A stretch of 64,000 bases of DNA from the NCBI GenBank assembly GCA_029204225.1, contig CM055109.1:6731982-6795981 (forward strand), written 5' to 3'. The translations under genes and the position numbers were made by a program. Within the stretch, counting starts at the first letter, position 1. Every line of letters starts with the position of its first letter. The notes beneath the pieces were generated by a model that saw only the letters and a program-made list of their open reading frames with translations, had not been told where the DNA came from and ran no database searches. Shown piece by piece: positions 55,238 to 64,000 of this stretch. The stretch comes from Diphasiastrum complanatum (lineage: Eukaryota; Streptophyta; Lycopodiopsida; Lycopodiales; Lycopodiaceae).

Positions 55238-56140
55238 TTTTCAATCATGGATGGAGTGAAAAGGGTGAATTCTGATGGTCGCGGTGAGAGAGAGATGGAA
55301 GGAGAGCCAACTGTATAAAGTTTTGCAGCATATTCAATCCAAGATTCGATGGCAATAGGAGCTGGTTTACATGAGTTTTTAGAAAACATCTTCCAGAAGA
55401 AGGTGGAAGAAGAGGAGTCCAAGGAATCGATGAGTTTTTGCGCTGGAGACTGAAAGTAAGCGGTCTCTTTTCGCAAAGTCATTCTATGGTATTCCTTTTG
55501 TTTAAATGCTAAGGTGTCTGGAGAATGGTATTGAGCGTGAACAACTTGCTTGTGTAGGGAGAGGCACTCGTCATCATACCATCTATTGTAAGTGCGTTTA
55601 TGAGATGAGAAAGTTTTTGGTGGATATGCAGTATTGGCTGAGTGAAGAAGTGACTGAGATAAAAAGGCTGCTTGTTGGTCTACTGAGGATGAGAAGGGGA
55701 ACTCGTGGAGCAGTGTGGTTAAAGAGGAAGTGTATGTAGGAAGGCCAAACGGAGAGAAAGAAGGACGATGGCGACGGGTGGAGTGAGGTGTCGTAACAGT
55801 ACCAGGAGTAGCATGGCCAAGGGACAGGAGCAATAGAGAGTGATCAGAGATGGTAGGGTGCATAATATGAAAAGTATGAAGAAATGGAAGCAAGGCCGGT
55901 GAACCAATGAAGTAGTCAACAACGCTGTGTCCACCCCCATGTGGATGGCAAGTAAAACCTGATGATGACGACCATTGAGATAGGCCATTCAGAATGGCTA
56001 AAGAATGAACTTTTGCTAGTCCGATCAACTGTTCTCCAAAGTGTGTAGCTGGGGTATTTGCATCCTGAGAGGTCCTGTCCAAACCCATATCCAAAGCGTG
56101 AATTTGTAGGAAATCACTATTTGCATGAACATTTGTTATT
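55238..56140 (-). pseudogene. LINE endonuclease to RT start (L8)
   Basis: Frame 55210-56094 (minus): DMGLDRTSQDA, HSVVDYFIGSPALLPF and TISDHSLLLLSL are the C-terminal endonuclease motifs, followed by the linker (YNRWYDDECLSLHKQVVHAQ) and the start of RT (WKMFSKNSCKP, RPSEFTLF). It is open for about 285 codons and close to L2 in sequence. It is cut at 55238 by LTR C3, and the last few residues of the frame belong to that LTR. Confidence 0.8.
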
Positions 56141-56254
56141 TCTTAGTTATAGTGGCTACAATTAAGTAAATAGCATGTTGTCCATTACATTAGATATACT
56201 TTTACAACATAATTTATAGCTGATGTACTATGCTTTGTGGATTTTTGTGTGTTG

Positions 56255-56457
56255 CTTTTGGAAATACTTGTTGTGATGGCTAATGTCCTCTCCTTCAACA
56301 TCTCCATTGGTGCATGCATTTTCTGATAGTTCTATTTTCCCATTTGTTCACGATTGGCTATCACCATAGCTATTGCTTGGGGCCTTTCTTGTAGTTTTTA
56401 GGGTTTGGTATTCTTTTTTAGCCTAACATTGAGGGCAATGTTTTTTTAAAGTTGGAC
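56255..56457 (+). mobile_element. 3' end fragment of a family B relative
   Basis: Plus-strand match to 14361-14503 of B1 (GTTGTGATGGCTAATGTCCTC, the CATCTCCATTGGTGCATG region, GAGGGCAATG). It leads straight into the LTR-like unit at 56458. Confidence 0.5.
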
Positions 56458-56795
56458 AGTGTTATAGTCTTGTCCTCCTTCCCTAACCCTAAAATTATTA
56501 GTTGCCCTAATTACCATACCTTTAGGTACCGGGCCAGTTACATTGAGGGCTTGTCCTTATGGGATCCAAGTACCTTAATTTGCCTTAATCTCTAGAAGCT
56601 TCCACTAAGGGCCTCTAGATAGTATATATAGGGCTATCGTTTTGTTATTAGGTAGATTATTGTGTTGCTCCTCCTTTAATAGGTATGGCTTGGGCTCTTT
56701 GTGGGAGATCTCTCGTCTATTCTAAACTACTGCTTGTAGGGCTATAGCCATTGTTCTTCATTGAAATCAATATATGTGATTGAGTTCATAATACT
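56458..56795 (+). repeat. LTR-like unit with AGT...ACT termini
   Basis: Starts AGTGTTATAG and ends CATAATACT, analogous to the AGTTA/TAACT ends of family B. Mid-region GGGCTATCG and TATATATAGGG could be a TATA region. There is no second LTR and no primer site beyond it, so it is a solo or terminal remnant. Confidence 0.45.
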
Positions 56796-57316
56796 ACGGG
56801 CCCCCAGTAATGGTGTCTAGGTGAAGCCCTCCTTTCCTCCCTTTGAGGTCAAGAGTTTGACTCCACTCAACCACATAAAGAACATACAAGAGAAAAACAT
56901 TACATAATTCTACCACTATGTAACAGTCTTTGGTCAAGATGGTTTCCATTGCTGTTTTCTATTGCTATGTATCAACAAATGTATTCAGTGACAATTATTA
57001 AGTAGAAAAGCTAGTGGTTTTGCAATTATTTATTGAGTTAGGAAGCGTAAATTTTCAAATATTTATTGAGTTAGTGGCTCAAATTCGACCTCTGAAGAGC
57101 TGACTGAATGGCGAGCTTCCTTCTCATATTGAAAGATGCTGGAAAAAACAAAAAATTCCTCAATAATTCCCTTCTTTTCTCTCATTTTGGAACCATAGAG
57201 CAAGTAAATCATTGTCAGCAGTGCTTCAAGGTGCAATTTCTGTTTTTCACTATTTCCCAGGTTTTTGCAAATTCTTATGTGATGGCTCATTGGCATCAGT
57301 GTGTCCTTATTTGCAG
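56796..57316 (+). other. Intron 3' end before RecG exon
   Basis: AT-rich intronic sequence. Two possible acceptors precede the exon: TTTCCCAG at about 57260 and TTTGCAG at 57310-57316. The second gives a frame that continues cleanly into the recognised coding sequence. Confidence 0.5.
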
Positions 57317-57904
57317 ATCTCACAACTTCTGGGGTTTGAAGGTGTCGTTGACCTTATTGAACATCAGGCTGCTGGAACAGAGGCTAGTGAAGGAAGTGAA
57401 TGTGAAGACGGTCAACATTCAAAGTCCAACCCTTACGTTGAATCTAATGACAAGCAGTTGAGTTTGAAAGAATGCCAAATTGATCATCAACTATCATTTC
57501 ACCCAGCAATCACTTTTGGAAGTAGCGAAAGGATTGAGCTCTATAATCCGTTGCATGATGCTGGTGCAAAAATGAGTCAGCCGGACTCTACTACAAGTCA
57601 AAATGGACAAGCTGAATACAGTCAGTCTAGGGAAAGCCATACTGTGGGAACAGAAGAAACTGAAGCCCAGAAAAACAATGCAGGAGACTCCAAGGGGAGT
57701 TTGGTTAGTCAAACTTTAGCTGTTAATGGTAATCAACATCAGAAAAAGAAAGCTGTTTCAGCAAAAAGATCAGAAAAAAAAAAAACCTCTATTCTGGATG
57801 GTTCTGCTGTAAATAATGACTGGATGCTTGATACACCTGTGAGTTTTATAAAGTGCCTGACAAAGGACAACCAAAATCGACTCGAAGAAAATGGAATTCA
57901 TACC
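57317..57904 (+). CDS. RECG1: RecG-like helicase exon: N-terminal variable region
   Basis: 588 bases, 196 codons, from acceptor TTTGCAG to donor ACC|GTAAGT. It begins ISQLLGFEGVVDLIEHQ, a short helix-hairpin-like segment found before the core in plant RecG proteins. A long polar, disordered stretch rich in Ser, Gln, Glu and Lys follows (residues 20-165), including a basic KKKAVSAKRSEKKK patch. It ends with LDTPVSFIKCLTKDNQNRLEENGIHT, which leads into the RecG wedge domain. RecG reverses stalled forks and branch-migrates junctions. In plants it acts in mitochondria and plastids to suppress recombination between short repeats. The organellar targeting peptide would be in an earlier exon not seen here. 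Confidence 0.85.
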
Positions 57905-59299
57905 GTAAGTTTTTCACTATTTGTACCTCGTATTAAATCATTTTCAATAGAGCTTAAGCTAATCATTATGAGTTAAGAGTGCTTACTATGAAATTTTTAT
58001 ATTCACCTCAGTTCATAATTTTTCGTACCGACAACTGTCAGCTCAAGCTTGTGCTTCACTGACCTTGCTCAGATTAATTCGGCTCTGGCATGAAAACAGC
58101 GAGATACTTATTTTTGTTTGTTTTGGAAGTCTACGAATTGCATATGTAACATAAGTTTGTCTGCTTCAAGGTGTAAACTGTCATGTCCGTCTTTGACTTT
58201 TATTACTGACCTGTCATGAATCTTCTCAAACTTTTTCTTCCAAGTATCTGCCTATGCATCAAAATGTCCCACTCTTTGGGTCTCAAATGTTTCTAGTGCT
58301 CGTATTTTTGGAAAAGTCACTTGCAGCCAGTTTTTTCTGTTGCAGAAGTATTGTTGTGTAGTAGACCACTATTTTGCATGAGTTTTTCTCATTTTGAAGC
58401 ACCCCATAGTAATGAAGGATACTTTTGGGAGGTTAGCTTCTAGCATCGCCACATACAGTAACTAGTTCTTCTCCCCTCTGAAACTATTCTTTGTTTTAAA
58501 CCTATTCTTGAATGTTAAAAAAGTTGTTGCAGCATGCTTGGTGGATTCACGGTAGTCTGCAAATCAGAATACAAATTTCTCAATGAAATTTGAATTGATA
58601 TTATCGAGGAAAATATATGAAGCATTGACAAATTAAAACTTAACTTGACAAAGGGATTCTTCTGAATTTCAAATTGTAGCGTTTTTACCACATTACAGTA
58701 CCTTATTGCAAGTTGATTATAGTACTGATTATCAGTTTACCAATTTGTGTCTGAGTTAATATGAAGTTTGAACATTCTTTACAAAGCAAACTCAACTAGC
58801 TTGGAGGATGCACCATGTTTTATATCTTGCATGAGTTAATTTACAATTTAGGAGCTAAGATAGGTAAAAGGCAAGTTGTGAGCTGAATTCAGGTGTCATA
58901 GTGAGTAGGTGCTCGGACGTTCTTAAGATGACGAATAACTTGATATGTTTATTATCAAAAATTTGATAAGCATTGAACATAGAAGAATAAAGTTTTTCAG
59001 TAATATTCAATTTCAAGAGCTTTCATTAAATTTTCTTTTTAGAAAAATGATAAACAGTTCAAGTTCAGACCTAAGCTTCTAAAGCTCACAATTGAAATTT
59101 ACGGACAACGTGCATAGCTACAATTGGAAAGGAGACCTTCTAGAAGGAACAATTAAGCTTATAGGAGCTAGAACTGTTATCTGGGGTTCCTTGCAGTGTG
59201 CTTGATATATTAACCTTGTTGCTGTTCATTTGAATTGTGTTTGCTCGTCTCCTGTGACTTGTACATGTACTGATTTTTGTCTTTTGTCATGTGTATCAG
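57905..59299 (+). other. RecG intron
   Basis: 1395-base AT-rich intron with no recognisable transposon protein or simple repeat. Donor GTAAGT, acceptor TGTATCAG. Confidence 0.6.
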
Positions 59300-59412
59300 C
59301 TGCGTATGCTTCTGCATCACTTCCCGCGCACCTATGTAAACCATGAACAAGCTGGACAGACGATGGAAGACGGGAAGCACTTGACATTTTTTGGAATAAT
59401 TGTTTCTTGTAG
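59300..59412 (+). CDS. RECG1: RecG-like helicase exon: start of wedge domain
   Basis: 113 bases (37 codons plus two bases) between TATCAG and AG|GTATGT. It reads LRMLLHHFPRTYVNHEQAG and DGKHLTFFGIIVS. The LLHHFPRTY segment is the signature opening of the RecG wedge (the bacterial counterpart is a LLLxLPxRYxD-like motif), and the F-G-x-I segment begins the first strand of the OB fold that binds branched DNA. The phase joins exactly to the exon at 59999. Confidence 0.9.
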
Positions 59413-59998
59413 GTATGTGCTATTCTTGGCATCTGTCACGTGTCTCTTTTGATCGTGTGTGCCCATGTGTGCCTGAGCGGAATGGAACTTCAGACCTCGG
59501 GGCAGGGAAGAGACCCATTGACCAGTGTGTAGCAGGCTACATTAACCCTTGCAAGGGCAGTATTTTGTGCTCTATTAGCCATTATGAGAATGAGTTTGTT
59601 TGCCCTACAGCTTATTGATTGAGCCTTCCTGCAAAAAATAGAGATGTAACTTGGCAGCAAGTGCTGATACATTGTATATGCTTTATATGAAAAAAGTGTA
59701 CCAAAAAAGAGGTGTTGGGTGAGCTTCATATCCTCTAAAAATCGTCTCATGGTTATGAGTTTCTTCTGAGTGAAATGTCAGTAGCACCTGAGCTGAAATT
59801 TTTCTTGGGTTTGGAGCATACTGTCTTTATAAGATATTGCATTAATTTTCTATGGATGACTTACATGAGCTTTAAAACTACTCGGAGCAAATTTCCTGTG
59901 GAAGTGACCATAGTATTGAATAGATGAATTTATTGGCTGCATTGTGAATGCAGTTATCATACAGACACACATACTTATACAGATATATTTGTTTGCAG
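59413..59998 (+). other. RecG intron
   Basis: 586-base intron, donor GTATGT, acceptor TTTGCAG. Nothing else recognised. The open frames on both strands have no support. Confidence 0.6.
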
Positions 59999-60260
59999 GG
60001 GGCTCCGATTGGGAAGTAGTTTAGGCGCAATCGAGGTCATAGTAAAGAGCATCGTGGATCAGAATTCAAATGATTCAAATCCAGATGATAGCAAGATTCA
60101 GATGGAAAATGATCCTTTGCATAGGAAAGAAGAGTCTCAGACAACGGTATTTTTGCACCTCAAGAGGTTCTTTCGTGGTTCGCGCTTTACCAATCAGTGG
60201 TTTTTAAATAAGATGGCTTCTAAATACCCTGAAGGAGTCCAAGCAGCAGTTAGTGGTAAG
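59999..60260 (+). CDS. RECG1: RecG-like helicase exon: OB-fold of the wedge domain
   Basis: 262 bases. The first base completes the split Arg codon, then GLRLGSSLGAIEVIVKSIV, an acidic/Asn-rich insertion, and TTVFLHLKRFFRGSRFTNQW lead to AVSGK at the donor AAG|GTGGGA. The FLHLKxFFRGxRF segment matches the plant RecG wedge, where a Phe in this loop stacks on the fork. The insertion (about 25 residues with ESQT at its end) is longer than in bacterial RecG, as is usual in plants. Confidence 0.9.
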
Positions 60261-60781
60261 GTGGGAAACATACGTATTAGGAAAGCAGTCTTTTGCTGCT
60301 TTAAATGGCATTCCTTTTTCCTAAGGATTTGGATTATGTAGTCACTCAATCGACTCTACTGTGTGATGAAAATATAATTGCATATTTTTGGAGTCTTGAT
60401 TCAAAAGCTTTTGTGTTTTTGTCCTTATGCATGATGTCTCTGCAGGTTATCAAAGTTTTAACGAGAACTAATTTCCAGCTTGTTTACTCTAGATGCTATA
60501 AGCTTGACATTGTAACTGCATGCTTCCAGATCATCTCTGTGGAATGAGAGGCGTATTTTTGTTTGGAATACTTGCAAAGATAGAAAAGAATTTTGCTTTT
60601 GAATTTGCAGTTACCTATAGTCAAATTTTGATATGCTCTGATTTTATTGTTCATAGGAGGATTTGTTTGAAGGAGTTTCTGTCACAGTTGGTGTCCTTTT
60701 AGGAGTTTCTGTGACCCATAGGTGTTCTGTGTCTTGTGAGTGGATGTCTAATGACACTGCTTTTTCTTATTTATTACACAG
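60261..60781 (+). other. RecG intron
   Basis: 521-base intron with acceptor TTACACAG. The donor AAG|GTGGGA is weaker than the alternative GTAAGG four bases upstream, but only the former keeps the frame with the next exon (SGK followed by VKAL). Confidence 0.55.
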
Positions 60782-60978
60782 GTCAAGGCTTTGAGTGTTC
60801 GTGGACACTATGAGATCAGGGATTTTTACCTAGAAGTTCTGGAAGAAGAAAAAGAATATACAAATGGGATCGAGTTTGAGGATTTGCAGTCTAGATATTC
60901 CGTTACAGACAAACCATATCCTGTGTATCCTGCCAAAGGATATCTACAGCCAAAAGCAATCGAGTACTATCTGCAAAG
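60782..60978 (+). CDS. RECG1: RecG-like helicase exon: end of wedge domain
   Basis: 197 bases, 65 codons plus two bases, from CACAG to AAAG|GTATGC. It reads VKALSVRGHYEIRDFYLEVL, then an acidic stretch, then KPYPVYPAKGYLQPKAIEYYLQR. The P-Y-P-x-Y-P-x-K-G segment is diagnostic: it is the linker that precedes the helicase motor in RecG (YPLTxG in bacteria). The motor exons (Walker A, DExH, motif VI) are not found in the remaining 3 kb, which is repeat DNA. Confidence 0.9.
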
Positions 60979-61302
60979 GTATGCAAAATAACAAGTGTCT
61001 CTTTTGTACACCCAAATTCAAGACTATGTTCTATGCAGCTGAGAGAAATTAAACTCCATACCTTGATGAGAGGAATGGAGATCTTAAACAGCAAACGTAA
61101 AGCCAATCCAAACCAGTTCGATCTGGATAAAAAATATCCTATTCAAACTGCCGAGCCAAATTGGACCAGAAAACATTGCTAAAACCATATGGAATGCCAC
61201 AATACCATATTTCAGTGTTCTAAATGTTTAGAACCTTGATTAGATGGTGACAATCTGTCTTTTATGGAAATTGAGCTATATTTTGATTCTATTTGACCAG
61301 AT
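60979..61302 (+). other. Intron continuation, no feature recognised
   Basis: AT-rich sequence after the donor at 60979. Bases 61100-61170 hold weak AACCAGTTCGATCTGG-like words, perhaps a decayed palindromic-core repeat. Confidence 0.4.
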
Positions 61303-61425
61303 CATAGTTGCAGCGCGATTCGCGAATCGCGATCAGAATCGTGATCCCGATTCGCGATTCAGGATTTTCCCAGAATCGTGTAGAATCGTTTTTTTTTTTT
61401 TTTTTTTTTGAAATTTTTTTGTGCA
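61303..61425. repeat. CGATTCGCGAATCG-core repeat with poly(T)
   Basis: Begins CATAGTTGC (61303-61311), then GCGATTCGCGAATCGCGATC and further ATTCGCGATTC, AATCGTGATCCCGATTCGCG and AGAATCG units to about 61389, then a T-run (61389-61409) and a second short T-run. Head, palindromic array and homopolymer are in the same order as in the repeats at 41632 and (minus) 6118. Confidence 0.55.
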
Positions 61426-61720
61426 ATATGGGTATCAGATGAAAGCTCTGATCGAGGGGAATATGATTGTGTAGTTTGCCGTCTGTTTCAGGTGCAGGAT
61501 GGTCCCTTTACGCTAAAGCTGCATCCCATATTAAAAAAAAGAGAACACATTGGGGCATTCCCAGTGAACATAGCAGGAATCTCCCTTTCTCTGATTCTCC
61601 CTCTCTCTATCTCTCTCTCTAATCACGATAACAAACGGAACTAAAACCATGCTGAACAAAAACCTAGCTGAATCATTTTGAACTTTAGCCTTAAATGAAA
61701 CAATTTTTGACAAAACAACC

Positions 61721-61765
<45 letters not shown>

Positions 61766-61880
61766 AACCATAAATCATAAACCATAAAACCGAAGTTACT
61801 GAACTAAAACCACAAAGAACAATACTGAATCACGACAATGTTGTGAATAGGATCATCATAATATATAATATCGGGCCACA
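61426..61880. other. Low-complexity sequence with (CT)n
   Basis: A pure CT run lies at 61724-61763 and a shorter imperfect CT stretch at 61598-61620. A frame at 61408-61644 (plus) contains an EYDCVVCRLFQ segment next to a TTTCAG acceptor-like site, but I find no family for it and do not call an exon. Confidence 0.4.
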
Positions 61881-62105
61881 TGGCACCAAAAAGGGGTACA
61901 ATGATGTTCCATGAACGTAATGAAAACTATATAACTAAGGCTCGTCAGAGTCATGGTAGGATAAATCATCCGAATCTGTGGACTGCAGGTCCCATGGGTC
62001 CGCAGATGAATCGGAACTGGAGGGAGCCATATGCCGTGGTGTGGCCCTGGCTCTGCTGCGTGCTCTGGATCCCTGCTGCGTGCCCTGGCTCTGGACCACC
62101 CCCCT
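61881..62105 (-). pseudogene. Unrecognised minus-strand coding fragment, Ser/Asp-rich C-terminus
   Basis: From the A3 LTR border the minus strand is open to a stop near 61935 and reads an Arg/Ala-rich run (RARSRARATPRHM) then an acidic, Ser-rich end (DDLSYHDSDEP). Base composition is GC-rich compared with its surroundings. It looks like the C-terminus of a gene or transposase that A3 inserted into; plant hAT transposases often end in such sequence, but no catalytic motif is visible. Confidence 0.35.
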
Positions 62106-62463
62106 TGTAATAGATCCTAACACCACAGTAGGGCAAACACTAACTGATCCACCCAACCTTGCCTACTCCCTGATATAGAGTAAGCCCCTCCTAGCCCAGT
62201 GTGAGGACTGGTAGCATGCAACTGCCAAGTGTCGGCCACGTGGCACTGACGTGGCCGACTGCACGTCGGGACCCAACTGGGGGCCCTATCCTGCTGACAG
62301 GGTCCCTAGGTTGTGTTAGGCCCGCCATGGCTATGGACCGTGCTGGGGCACACTACTCACACTGTCTTGCCCTGTTGGTCATGTACGCTGGACACGACCC
62401 TGACTGTGGTATCTGACCTATCTGTGTTCTCTAGGGTTCGGCACTGGTTACGAGCTCGTAACA
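62106..62463 (-). repeat. 3' LTR of Ty3 element A3
   Basis: 358 bp, TGTTACGAGC...GATCTATTACA on the minus strand, with the polypurine tract GGGGGAGGGAG to its right. The left flank is CCCCT (62101-62105). The matching right LTR is outside the window. Confidence 0.9.
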
Positions 62464-62474
62464 CTCCCTCCCCC

Positions 62475-63581
62475 TTAAGAACCGTCTTGGTCCTCTAAGA
62501 CAAAGTCTGGAAAAATCTTGCGAAGGACGCTGCCTCTTTCCCAAGTGGCATTCTCAACAGGCTGATCATTCCACTTAACCAGATATTCTCGGTATAGAGT
62601 ATGACGAGTCTGCGTCTCTCTACTATCAAGAATTTCCTCTGGTTCATGTGGAGGTTGTTGAGGATCCAATGGGAGAACTAGAACACTGTCCCCTACCAGA
62701 TTATCTGATCTGGTTAAGGCTTTTCGTAACTGACTTACATGAAAAACTGGAAAAACCTTACTGCTGTGAGGGAGTTCTAGTTCATAGGTGACCTCGCCTA
62801 GTCTCCTACTGATGGTAAAGGGACCACAATACCTTGGAGACAACTTAGCACACACTCCTGATTTGAGGGTTTTAGAGTCAACTGGGACTCTCAAGTAGAC
62901 TTTTTCACCAGTGGAGAACTGCACATCCCGTCTGTGTGGATCTGCATAATGCCTGGCTCGATCCTGGGATTGTCTAATGCTACGCTTAGCATGTTCTATC
63001 ATCTGGTTTAGGTCTTCTAAAAAGTTTCTGGCTGCTTCAACTTTTTCTTGTTTAAACCCTACAGCTGTGGGTGAGCGTGGCTGAAAACCGTACATCAGCA
63101 TAAATGGGCTGTATCCCGTAGCTGAATGTTTGGTACTGTTGTAAGCAAACTCTAATATCGAGAGATACTCCTCCCAATTAGTCTGCCTCTTGCTGACGTA
63201 TGCACGAAGCATATCCTCCAGCACTTGATTTACCCTTTCTGTTTGACCGTCCGTCTGTGGATGGTCGGTGGTACTCATATTAAGTTTAGTATGGAGATGA
63301 TGGAATACTGCCTTCCAAAAATTTCCAGTAAACTTACTGTCCCGGTCGCTGACTATGCCGGAAGGTAGACCGTACAATTTAAATAGCCCGTCTACAAACA
63401 ACCTCGCTAACTCTAGAGCTCTAACGGTTGTTTTGGTCGGAATAAAATGAGCCATTTTGGTCAGACGGTCAACTGTGACCCATATAGCGTCATTACCCTT
63501 TTGGGTTTTAGGCAGGCCTACTATAAAATCCATGGAGATACTCTCCCATTTACCAGCTGGTATTTCTAAGGGATGCAACAA
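62475..63581 (-). CDS. Ty3 integrase-chromodomain ORF, intact (A3)
   Basis: Open frame of 368 codons with a normal stop (EDQDGS, TAA). The catalytic core carries MDFIVGLPKT (first Asp), SGIVSDRDSKF (second Asp) and the TDGQTERVNQVLEDM region with the Glu. The C-terminal GPFTISRRLGEVTYELELP domain follows, then HVSQLRKAL and a chromodomain (EYLVKWNDQPVENATWERG). The zinc-binding N-terminal domain is missing because of the upstream deletion. Such chromodomains direct integration to heterochromatin. This is the least damaged retroelement frame in the window. Confidence 0.9.
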   Translation of the reverse strand: MLHPLEIPAGKWESISMDFIVGLPKTQKGNDAIWVTVDRLTKMAHFIPTKTTVRALELARLFVDGLFKLYGLPSGIVSDRDSKFTGNFWKAVFHHLHTKLNMSTTDHPQTDGQTERVNQVLEDMLRAYVSKRQTNWEEYLSILEFAYNSTKHSATGYSPFMLMYGFQPRSPTAVGFKQEKVEAARNFLEDLNQMIEHAKRSIRQSQDRARHYADPHRRDVQFSTGEKVYLRVPVDSKTLKSGVCAKLSPRYCGPFTISRRLGEVTYELELPHSSKVFPVFHVSQLRKALTRSDNLVGDSVLVLPLDPQQPPHEPEEILDSRETQTRHTLYREYLVKWNDQPVENATWERGSVLRKIFPDFVLEDQDGS

Positions 63582-64000
63582 CCCTGAATTTGGCCTTTCC
63601 CAAGATAGTCTGTTAACTGCCTAGTTATTTCTTCATCCTCTGTTCGGCTGACCCGATACGGAGGTTTAGAAATAGGTGCTGTACCTGGTACTAGGTTTAT
63701 TACATGATCTACCTCTCTGCTAGGTGGTAAACCATGTGGCAAATCTTCAGGAAAAACATCTTTAAATTTAGACAATAAAGTTTCTAATTTACTGATTTTC
63801 TGCTGAATAGAACTGGAAATAGAAACTTCAGGAATAAACTGAAAGTCACATAAGAATACCTGATGGTCTTCGTCTCCGATTAGCTGACAGAGCTCTGAAC
63901 TGCAGACCATAGGGCTGTTGGGAACATCATGCTCCCCATGCAACTGGATCTCTCGGCCTTTATACTGAAAGCTGAGGGTGTTCTCCTGATAGTTTCTGTG
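63566..64000 (-). pseudogene. Ty3 post-protease and RT N-terminus (A3)
   Basis: Minus strand, entering from the window edge: [39 protein letters not shown], then [10 protein letters not shown] and the YLGKGQIQ start of RT. At 63581 the sequence jumps to the integrase core. About 1.7 kb present in A2 (35763 to 37452), holding RT, RNase H and the zinc domain, is deleted with a CT microhomology at the join. Confidence 0.85.

Noticed and set aside
57108-57461. Alternative frame and earlier acceptor (about 57260) for the RecG exon
   Set aside because: Its frame (VFANSYVMAHWHQC) does not continue into the RecG-like sequence; the acceptor at 57310-57316 gives the recognised frame in phase 0.
61408-61644. 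Open frame after a TTTCAG that might be the next RecG exon
   Set aside because: No resemblance to RecG helicase motifs, and it lies amid poly(T), CT-rich and palindromic repeats.

Overview
This window is nuclear DNA from a land plant with a large, repeat-rich genome. The evidence is chromodomain-bearing Ty3/gypsy elements, Ty1/copia elements, LINEs, long AT-rich introns and plus-strand exons of a plant-type organellar RecG helicase. I cannot name the species. A fern, lycophyte or gymnosperm would fit the intron size and repeat density, but that is inference. No rRNA, tRNA, CRISPR array, operon or bacterial-type signal was seen.

The only host gene I can support is a RecG homologue on the plus strand between about 48.9 and 61.0 kb. 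Its exons are 57317-57904, 59300-59412, 59999-60260 and 60782-60978, with a probable earlier exon at 48862-49027. Splice sites and phases agree across them. They encode a variable N-terminal region and the wedge/OB-fold part. The helicase motor exons are not in the window. The 8.3-kb intron before 57317 is filled with transposon debris.

The rest is a layered transposon landscape. (1) Ty3 family A (LTR TGTTACGAGC...; integrase plus chromodomain): A1 (+, 453-5867), A2 (-, 34295-39561, CCTTG target duplication) and A3 (-, 62106 to the window end, RT deleted). (2) Ty3 family B (LTR ends AGTTA/TAACT; chromodomain; tandem-repeat leader): B1 (+, 9494-14552, TCTAG duplication), B3 (-, about 28806-32462), B4 (-, 50626 to about 52370) and a related LTR near 56458. 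(3) LTR family C: 6195-6578, 15769-16174 and 54810-55237, the second following an integrase remnant at 14787-15768. (4) Ty1/copia pieces, all minus strand, between 33.3 and 48.3 kb. One (K1) is split by A2, and a K3/K4 composite lies between related LTRs. (5) A LINE family (ORF1p, AP endonuclease, RT, C-terminal Cys/His motif) whose 3' ends carry a stem-loop and a (CT)n tail. Copies L1 to L5 are packed head-to-tail and head-to-head at 20.2-28.6 kb, with L6 to L8 elsewhere. (6) Short repeats built from a reiterated palindrome next to a poly(T/A) tract, several sharing a CATAGTT head.

Nearly all transposon genes are broken by stops, frameshifts or deletions; the longest intact retroelement frame is the A3 integrase-chromodomain ORF (62475-63581). 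The observations most worth following are the covarying LINE 3' hairpin with microsatellite tails and LINE-into-tail arrays, the CATAGTT palindrome-core repeats, and the non-canonical termini and tandem-repeat leader of family B.
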